Shown: positions 6,792 through 11,134 of the stretch, in pieces
Numbering within the stretch: the stretch's first letter is position 1
How the letters are laid out: each line of letters starts with the position of its first letter
Assembly (NCBI GenBank): GCA_900548085.1
Contig: URJF01000046.1
Span: 1-11,134 of the forward strand
Length of the DNA: 11,134 nt
From: an uncultured Oscillospiraceae bacterium
GTDB lineage: Bacteria; Bacillota; Clostridia; Oscillospirales; Acutalibacteraceae
Direction: 5' to 3'
Made by a program: the position numbers and the translations under genes
The notes under the pieces: model-generated
Told to the model about the DNA's origin: nothing
Seen by the model: only the letters and a program-made list of their open reading frames with translations
The model's database searches: none

Positions 6792-7847
6792 ATGCCGATA
6801 TCTGTTATGCTCAAGCCGTCATCATCGGCTTGTAACCTAAAATGTGAATATTGCTTTTATGCCTCGTTGTCCGAGCATCGTGATGAAGCCTTTAAGGGTA
6901 TGATGACCACCCATACAGCTGAAAATGTTATCAAAAGTGCTTTGTCATATGCTAACGGTACCGATGTGTATTTTACATTCCAGGGCGGTGAGCCTTTGCT
7001 CAGCGGTATGGATTTTTTTGAAAACTTTTTGGCTCTTGTCGAACAGTACAATACAAAAAACTCAAAAATAACAAACTGTATCCAAACCAATGGTACTTTA
7101 ATAAATGAGCAGTGGTGTGAGTTCTTTTCAAAAAATAATATTCTCGTCGGTGTGTCGTTAGACGGCGACCATGAGCTTAATTCTCATCGTATGTATAAAG
7201 ACGGAACTCCGTCATTTGACGATGTTGTGCAGGGAATAGAGCTTTTGAAAAAATATAAGGTTTCTTTCAACATTCTCAGCGTTCTCACATCTGAGCTTGC
7301 ACAAAATTTTAAGCGGTCATACAGATTTTTTAAGAGCTTAGATTTGCATTATCTCCAGTATATTCCGTGTCTCAGTGAGTTTGGCGACTCAAGCAGTCCT
7401 TTTTCTATGTCCTGCGACGATTATGCTTATTATCTTACCAATGGCTATAAGCTCTACTATAACGAGATTATGCGAGGTGTTCCGCTGTCTGTCAGACAAT
7501 TTGATAACTACAGACTGCTTCTGCGAGGTCATCCTGCCGAGCAGTGCGGAATGAACGGGTTTTGTTCCGAGCAGTTCGTGGTGGAGGGAGACGGCTCTGT
7601 CTATCCCTGTGACTTTTATTGCACAAATGACTATTACCTGGGTAATATCAATGACAAGAATTTTTCACAGCTGAAAAAGAGTGACATATACACTTCTTTC
7701 ATAAAATCTTCTTTTGTGCACGATGAAAAATGCAAGACTTGCTCGTATTTTTCGCTTTGCCGTGGAGGCGGCTGTAAGCGTAACCGTGTCGATTTTGATT
7801 ACTGCGCTGTATACAAAAAGTTCTTTTCCGAAATAATTTCATTTTAG
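6792..7847 (+). CDS. Anaerobic sulfatase-maturating enzyme (radical SAM, SPASM domain; anSME)
   Basis: 351 residues, close to the usual ~370 of anSMEs. It converts the active-site Cys (or Ser) of type I sulfatases to C-alpha-formylglycine using S-adenosylmethionine, without oxygen. Seen: LKPSSSACNLKCEYCFY, with radical-SAM Cys at C14, C18 and C21; the SAM-contacting QGGEP; and a C-terminal SPASM region with Cys at 252, 258, 273, 314, 317, 323, 328 and 338, which fits two auxiliary [4Fe-4S] clusters. YPCDFY places D274 where anSMEs carry their catalytic Asp, and the overall sequence resembles the Clostridium perfringens enzyme as I recall it. The start at 6792 is chosen because AGGTGG (6779-6784) sits 7 bases upstream and the frame-extended ATG at 6717 lies upstream of the consensus promoter. 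It is transcribed divergently from the sulfatase operon, with C47 of that sulfatase its likely target. Confidence 0.95.
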   Translation: MPISVMLKPSSSACNLKCEYCFYASLSEHRDEAFKGMMTTHTAENVIKSALSYANGTDVYFTFQGGEPLLSGMDFFENFLALVEQYNTKNSKITNCIQTNGTLINEQWCEFFSKNNILVGVSLDGDHELNSHRMYKDGTPSFDDVVQGIELLKKYKVSFNILSVLTSELAQNFKRSYRFFKSLDLHYLQYIPCLSEFGDSSSPFSMSCDDYAYYLTNGYKLYYNEIMRGVPLSVRQFDNYRLLLRGHPAEQCGMNGFCSEQFVVEGDGSVYPCDFYCTNDYYLGNINDKNFSQLKKSDIYTSFIKSSFVHDEKCKTCSYFSLCRGGGCKRNRVDFDYCAVYKKFFSEIISF

Positions 7848-7921
7848 TTTAGCGCAGACACCTTTTTTAATTATACCTTGCCGCATATACAATGTCAAAC
7901 ATTAAAAGCAAATAATCATAT

Positions 7922-7983
7922 AAAAAATCAGCCGTCGGCTTATAGATTTTTTCTACCGCTTATGCTACTATGATAGTGGATTG
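7922..7983 (+). repeat. Intergenic repeat element, copy 2
   Basis: Same order as copy 1: A-tract, TCAGCCGTCGGCTTATAGA (7928-7946), T-run, then a TATGC..CTATGATAGTGG block. In this copy the core contains a clean inverted repeat, AGCCG-T-CGGCT (7930-7940), and an outer pair AAAAAATC/GATTTTTT (7922-7929 and 7945-7952). It could therefore fold better than copy 1, where these pairings are degenerate. Conservation between copies follows sequence more than structure. Confidence 0.6.
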
Positions 7984-7998
7984 ATTGGTTTCACATTC

Positions 7999-8027
7999 TG
8001 TCGGAGTTTTTTTGTTATACTCCGACA
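7999..8027 (+). other. 9-bp stem-loop with T7 in the loop
   Basis: TGTCGGAGT (7999-8007) pairs perfectly with ACTCCGACA (8019-8027) around an 11-base loop that begins with six or seven T. The T-run lies in the loop rather than after the stem, so it is not an ordinary terminator. The left arm plus T-run looks like the 3' half of one. It lies just downstream of repeat copy 2 and 32 bases before the terminator at 8059. Confidence 0.6.
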
Positions 8028-8058
8028 TCTCCTTACTACAAAACTCATAATTTATCCG

Positions 8059-8096
8059 CAAAACACTCCTGCTCTCCGGCGGGAGTGTTTTGTTTT
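8059..8096 (+). terminator. Intrinsic terminator upstream of the phosphofructokinase promoter
   Basis: The stem runs 8059-8072 with 8079-8092 (CAAAACACTCC against GGAGTGTTTTG, then one G-T and two G-C pairs), with a six-base loop, and is followed by TTTTCCTT. It most likely ends the maturase transcript. It lies before the phosphofructokinase promoter, so it is not a leader attenuator for transcripts starting there. Confidence 0.85.
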
Positions 8097-8098
8097 CC

Positions 8099-8127
8099 TT
8101 GCTATTTGTCTATATCTGTGATATAAT
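8099..8127 (+). promoter_or_regulatory. Promoter of the phosphofructokinase gene
   Basis: -35 TTGCTA (8099-8104), 17-bp spacer, -10 TATAAT (8122-8127) with the extended element TGA directly before it (8119-8121 reads TGA). Predicted start is near 8134, about 22 bases before the ATG at 8156, with GGAG at 8146-8149 as ribosome site. This leaves no room for a riboswitch in the leader. Confidence 0.8.
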
Positions 8128-8155
8128 CCGTTTCGGATAATGAATGGAGATTAAG

Positions 8156-9400
8156 ATGAACAAACGCAATATGATTATAGGTCAGTCCGGCGGACCTACG
8201 GCTGTTATAAATTCAAGCCTCGCCGGAGCAATAGAATATGCATTCAAACAGGATGAAATAGGCAAAGTTTATGGTATGATTAACGGTATCCAAGGACTTT
8301 TAGAGGATAACCTCTATGACCTTACAGAGCGCTTTAACGGTAATCATGCCGACATCAAGAGACTTATGGTTACTCCTGCTATGTTCCTCGGTTCATGCCG
8401 ATATAAGCTTTCAGGTGATGACGAGCTTGCGCTTATTGTAGAAAAGCTAAAAAAATATGACATCGGTTATTTCTTCTATATCGGTGGAAACGACTCTATG
8501 GACACCGTGTACAAACTTGCAGGCTACGCCAAAGAGCACGGCGAGGACATAAAAGTTGTCGGCATACCTAAGACTATAGACAATGACCTTGTCGGTATTG
8601 ACCATTCACCCGGATTCGGTAGTGCCGCAAAGTATATATCCCTTGCAGTAAAAAATGTAAGTTATGATACAAGTATTTATAGCATAAAGAGTGTTCATAT
8701 CATAGAGACTATGGGCAGAGATGCAGGCTGGCTTGCCGCATCTTCAGTGCTGGCACGTGACGGAAAAAATCTGGCACCGCACCTTATCTATTTACCTGAG
8801 GTGCCTTTCAGCACAGAACAATTTATCAGCGATATAAAGGAAAAGCTGTCCTGTTATAACTCCGTTATTGCTGTTGTCAGTGAGGGAATAAAGGATAAAA
8901 ATGGCAATTATATCAGTGCAAATAATTCCGTTGTGGACAAATTCGGTCACTCTATGCTCAGCGGTGCAGGCGCGTATTTAAAGTCGCTCGTTGAGACGAA
9001 AGTCGGATGTAAAGTCCGTGCCTTAGAGCTCAGCGTTTTGCAGAGAAGTGCCGGACATACAGCCTCTCTTACGGATGTTGACGAGGCCTACAATCTCGGC
9101 GTCTATGCAGTAAAAGCTGCACTTAACGGCGAAACGGGTGTTTTCTCCACCCTTGTTAGAAAATCTAATGAACCTTATGTTGTGGATTACACTACTCAGG
9201 ATATTGCCGTGGTTGCCAATCAGGAAAAAATTGTTCCGAGAGAATGGATAAATGATGCCGGTAACGATGTAACCACCGAAATGGTAGAGTACCTCAAGCC
9301 TCTTGTGAACGGAGTACCTATGCTTCCGTATATTGCCGGCTTGCCGGCTTATCTGGATATATCCCATCTCGATTCCCACCAACAAAATTACAAAGACTGA
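8156..9400 (+). CDS. 6-phosphofructokinase, PPi-dependent type (PFP)
   Basis: 414 residues. It phosphorylates fructose 6-phosphate to fructose 1,6-bisphosphate in cytoplasmic glycolysis; PPi-type enzymes do so reversibly. Seen: phosphate-binding GQSGGPTAVIN at 9-19; GGNDS at 110-114, where D113 replaces the second Gly of the ATP-enzyme GGDGS; PKTIDND at 138-144, where K139 replaces the Gly of PGTIDND and D142 is the catalytic base; and MGRDAGWLA at 186-194. The Asp/Lys pair is the recognised mark of PPi use. N112, where many family members carry Asp, is a variant seen in some Clostridia-type sequences as far as I recall. Start 8156 is preferred over 8144: GGAG at 8146-8149 is 6 bases upstream and lies inside the longer version. 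It appears monocistronic, with its own promoter and a terminator right after. Confidence 0.93.
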   Translation: MNKRNMIIGQSGGPTAVINSSLAGAIEYAFKQDEIGKVYGMINGIQGLLEDNLYDLTERFNGNHADIKRLMVTPAMFLGSCRYKLSGDDELALIVEKLKKYDIGYFFYIGGNDSMDTVYKLAGYAKEHGEDIKVVGIPKTIDNDLVGIDHSPGFGSAAKYISLAVKNVSYDTSIYSIKSVHIIETMGRDAGWLAASSVLARDGKNLAPHLIYLPEVPFSTEQFISDIKEKLSCYNSVIAVVSEGIKDKNGNYISANNSVVDKFGHSMLSGAGAYLKSLVETKVGCKVRALELSVLQRSAGHTASLTDVDEAYNLGVYAVKAALNGETGVFSTLVRKSNEPYVVDYTTQDIAVVANQEKIVPREWINDAGNDVTTEMVEYLKPLVNGVPMLPYIAGLPAYLDISHLDSHQQNYKD

Positions 9401-9404
9401 AAAT

Positions 9405-9438
9405 AAAAAACAAGGTGTCGCTGTGCACCTTGTTTTTT
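9405..9438. terminator. Bidirectional terminator between phosphofructokinase and FkbM genes
   Basis: A 13-bp stem (9405-9417 with 9426-9438; core CAAGGTG/CACCTTG flanked by A6 and T6) with an 8-base loop, located 4 bases after the phosphofructokinase stop and 17 bases beyond the stop of the leftward methyltransferase gene. The A6/T6 flanks let it serve both convergent genes. Confidence 0.92.
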
Positions 9439-9455
9439 CTCATATTCGTATTTAT

Positions 9456-10508
9456 TTATGGCAGACAGTAAAAATTACTTTCCCATGCCGGTATATATTT
9501 ACTGTGCCTAAAGTAGATTTTGTAGTCTTTGTTCATTTCCCATATTTTCAGCGGCAGAGCATACAAATCCTCGTTTCTGTGGTATGCACATACATATAGC
9601 TTAGGTTTTTGCTCCGTGATTGTTTTTTCACCGCCGCACAGCGCCTTCATTTCGCTTCCCTCAACATCCATTTTGATGAAATCGGCAGAAAAGTTCAGCG
9701 AGTCTATATCCGTCACCTTTACTGAATTTCCTTCGGCTGAGAGCTTTGAATTTCTACCTGCTTTGGCTGAAAATATCAGGGTGTCTTTTTTGTCCCAGGC
9801 ACCCATATTAAGACAGGTAATGTTTTCTGATTTCTCGGTGTTGCGCACTAATTTTTTGTAGTTTTTAGCGTCCGGCTCGAGAGCGATAATGCTTTTGTAT
9901 TTGCCGCCTGTTGCATTTAAAAATTCTTCTATTGTGTCGCCGTCATAAGCCCCCAAGTCCATTATGTTTTCATTTCCGTTCAACCGTAATATGTCGCTGT
10001 ATATCTTATCTTTGTCGGCAAAGGTGTTTAGTAAATAGTCGATTTTTCCGCTGATTTTGTAGTTTATGATTGAGAGATAGACTCTCTTGCTTTCATCATC
10101 TGCCAAATGACTGTAAACATATTCGAATTTTTCATCGTTTTCTTTTACAAATTCTCTTGTGAACAGCCCTCCGCCTGCTACCGGCACATCAGGTGCGTAT
10201 ACAGTTCGCTCTTTTGCAATTTTCTCAATGTTCTTCAGTACATTGTCCAGCCTTGTTGCAAAGCACAGAACTACAATAAAATCATTGTATTCCTCACATA
10301 CCTCACTGTATTTTTTTACCTTATAGCCCTTAAAGGAATGACCTCTTACAAATTCGTCACTTGCAAATATTCCCTCAGCTTTTATGCCGTTTTGCTCGAA
10401 TTGGGACAGTATTTTTTCTGCTCCGAGTCCCATTCCGTACAGAAATATGGGCTTGTCCGCAACGGTCAACTGCTCCCATACATCTTTTTCATTTATTTTT
10501 TCTATCAT
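9456..10508 (-). CDS. FkbM-family SAM-dependent methyltransferase with an extra N-terminal domain
   Basis: 350 residues. The C-terminal half is an FkbM-type class I methyltransferase: motif I DLGAYDGD at 184-191, acidic ALEPD at 209-213 for the SAM ribose, MGAWDKKDT at 235-243, and the FkbM signature FIKMDVEGSE at 277-286, followed by LYVCAYH. The N-terminal ~110 residues are a separate alpha/beta domain opening with FLYGMGLGAEKIL (22-33), a Rossmann-like Gly-rich turn, with IVVLCFATR further on. Such N-terminal domains occur in other FkbM-type proteins with sugar or polysaccharide links, but this one is not identified. The acceptor is unknown; family members O-methylate sugars, macrolides and other hydroxyls. 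Start 10508 is chosen because GAGG lies 7 bases upstream (10516-10519) and the longer ORF start at 10547 falls inside the promoter. No biosynthetic neighbours are present. Confidence 0.88.
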   Translation of the reverse strand: MIEKINEKDVWEQLTVADKPIFLYGMGLGAEKILSQFEQNGIKAEGIFASDEFVRGHSFKGYKVKKYSEVCEEYNDFIVVLCFATRLDNVLKNIEKIAKERTVYAPDVPVAGGGLFTREFVKENDEKFEYVYSHLADDESKRVYLSIINYKISGKIDYLLNTFADKDKIYSDILRLNGNENIMDLGAYDGDTIEEFLNATGGKYKSIIALEPDAKNYKKLVRNTEKSENITCLNMGAWDKKDTLIFSAKAGRNSKLSAEGNSVKVTDIDSLNFSADFIKMDVEGSEMKALCGGEKTITEQKPKLYVCAYHRNEDLYALPLKIWEMNKDYKIYFRHSKYIPAWESNFYCLP

Positions 10509-10537
10509 TATCTTGCCTCGCTTTAGTTTGTGAGTAT

Positions 10538-10566
10538 AATATAACACAAAATTTAACCTTTTTCAA
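10538..10566 (-). promoter_or_regulatory. Promoter of the FkbM-family gene
   Basis: On the minus strand, -35 TTGAAA (10566-10561), 17-bp spacer, -10 TATATT (10543-10538): five of six matches in each hexamer. Predicted start is near 10531, giving a short leader before the ATG at 10508. Confidence 0.7.
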
Positions 10567-10578
10567 TTAACATAATAC

Positions 10579-10607
10579 TTTACTTTGTGATAAAAATATT
10601 ATATAAT
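10579..10607 (+). promoter_or_regulatory. Promoter of the CorC-like gene
   Basis: -35 TTTACT (10579-10584), 17-bp spacer, -10 TATAAT (10602-10607). The -10 is perfect and the -35 matches four of six. Predicted start is near 10614, about 32 bases before the ATG at 10646. It is back-to-back with the FkbM promoter; the two do not overlap. Confidence 0.65.
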
Positions 10608-10645
10608 AATAAGTCAATGAAAATACTTTGGAGTGTGTATATTTT

Positions 10646-11134
10646 ATGGCTAACGGAGGCTTGTTGGGATTGTTCAAAAGAGTGAGCAGTACCGAGTCCG
10701 AAATAAAAGAGCTATTGAACAGTGACGACAGCGTTATTGAACCGGGAATAAAAGAAATTATTGAGAATGTTCTTGATTTTAAAAATACAGAGGTCGGCGA
10801 CATAATGACGCATCGCAGCGAGGTTGTTGCCGCAGAAGATACCGTATCATTGACCGATGTAGCCGCTGCCGCTATAAAGTACGGTTATTCCCGTATTCCT
10901 ATTTATCACGAAAATTTGGACAACATTATCGGCATAGCTTATGCTAAAGATTTGCTTGTGTTTGTAGGCAAGACATTGACCGGCAACGAAAAGATAATAG
11001 ATTATACCCGAAAGCCTATGCTTGTGCCGGAGACATTACCTTGTGCAAAGCTGCTTGCAAAAATGCAGGCTGACCAAATTCAGCTTGCCGTTGTGGTGGA
11101 CGAATACGGCGGCACTTCAGGTATCGTCACTTTA
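10646..11134 (+). CDS. CorC/HlyC-like CBS-domain protein (3' truncated by window)
   Basis: Open from ATG 10646 to the window end, 163 residues visible with no stop. An N-terminal segment (MANGGLLGLFKRV, then ESEIKELLNSD) leads into IEPGIKEIIENVLDFKNTEVGDIMTHRSEV and a tandem CBS pair with GYSRIPIYHENLDNIIGIAYAKDLL and, at the edge, VVVDEYGGTSGIVTL. This order and spacing match E. coli CorC (YbeX), in which no DUF21 membrane domain precedes the CBS pair. A transporter-associated CorC_HlyC domain is expected beyond the edge. The family is tied to Mg2+/Co2+ efflux or membrane integrity, and CBS pairs bind adenine nucleotides. The ribosome site GGAG (10630-10633) is rather far (12 bases) from the ATG. 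A longer relative with the DUF21 part elsewhere is not excluded, but none is seen upstream. Confidence 0.9.
   Translation, partial: MANGGLLGLFKRVSSTESEIKELLNSDDSVIEPGIKEIIENVLDFKNTEVGDIMTHRSEVVAAEDTVSLTDVAAAAIKYGYSRIPIYHENLDNIIGIAYAKDLLVFVGKTLTGNEKIIDYTRKPMLVPETLPCAKLLAKMQADQIQLAVVVDEYGGTSGIVTL

Larger units (their letters stand above)
7848..8155. other. 308-bp gene-free interval upstream of the phosphofructokinase gene
   Basis: No convincing coding sequence is present. In order it holds an A/T-rich stretch with no obvious terminator immediately after the maturase stop, repeat element copy 2, a 9-bp hairpin, an intrinsic terminator and the phosphofructokinase promoter. The maturase transcript probably runs to the terminator at 8059-8096, giving a 3' tail of about 250 bases that includes the repeat and hairpin. 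Confidence 0.7.

Noticed and set aside
7922..7952. Repeat copy 2 as the maturase terminator
   Set aside because: The outer AAAAAATC/GATTTTTT pairing and inner GC pairs could form a hairpin, but a four-base bulge and tiny loop weaken it, and copy 1 does not preserve the pairing.
8073..8155. Riboswitch or attenuator controlling phosphofructokinase
   Set aside because: A good extended -10 promoter at 8099-8127 sits after the terminator, leaving a leader of only about 22 bases.
10509..10547. Longer start of the FkbM-family gene at 10547
   Set aside because: The start codon falls inside the predicted promoter; a ribosome site supports 10508.
10567..10803. Minus-strand 78-codon ORF opposite the CorC-like gene
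   Set aside because: The plus-strand frame is clearly a CBS-domain protein; the antisense ORF has no support.

Overview
The window looks like part of a chromosome from a gut-type, low-to-moderate GC anaerobic Firmicute, most likely a Clostridia member of the Oscillospiraceae/Ruminococcaceae kind. This is inferred from Clostridia-style ribosome binding sites and promoters, a PPi-type phosphofructokinase, a BspA-like protein with a long Thr linker, and an oxygen-sensitive radical-SAM sulfatase maturase. No rRNA, tRNA, CRISPR, insertion sequence or phage gene is visible. Nine genes are complete and two are cut by the window edges.

Left part (1-2924). The 3' end of a large FtsX-type ABC permease runs rightward and meets a leftward three-gene operon at a 20-bp perfect palindromic terminator that overlaps both stop codons. 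The operon, in transcription order, encodes a zinc-ribbon membrane protein with a Thr-rich extracellular stalk and a BspA-like C-terminal domain, a helix-turn-helix protein, and a small soluble Ser/Thr protein kinase. A good sigma-A promoter precedes it (TTTACA-17-TATAAT). This looks like a compact signalling cassette, but its stimulus and target cannot be read from the sequence.

Middle (3007-7847). This is a self-contained desulfation module. A leftward operon encodes a TauE/SafE-type anion exporter, a type I sulfatase without signal peptide carrying a Cys-type formylglycine motif, and a GPH-family sugar:cation symporter. Divergently, behind a perfect consensus promoter (TTGACA-17-TATAAT), lies an anaerobic sulfatase-maturating enzyme (anSME). 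The inferred flow is: the symporter imports a sulfated sugar or glycoside, the cytoplasmic sulfatase (activated by anSME) removes sulfate, and the TauE-like protein disposes of sulfate or a related anion.

Right part (7848-11134). A 308-bp gene-free stretch holds the second copy of an intergenic repeat (first copy at 2941-3000), a 9-bp hairpin, an intrinsic terminator and the promoter of a PPi-type phosphofructokinase. A bidirectional terminator separates that gene from a leftward FkbM-family methyltransferase with an extra N-terminal domain. Divergent from it is the start of a CorC-like CBS-domain protein cut by the window end.

The points most worth a second look are the kinase/HTH/zinc-ribbon cassette, the complete intracellular desulfation module, and the two-copy intergenic element, which matches no element I recognise.
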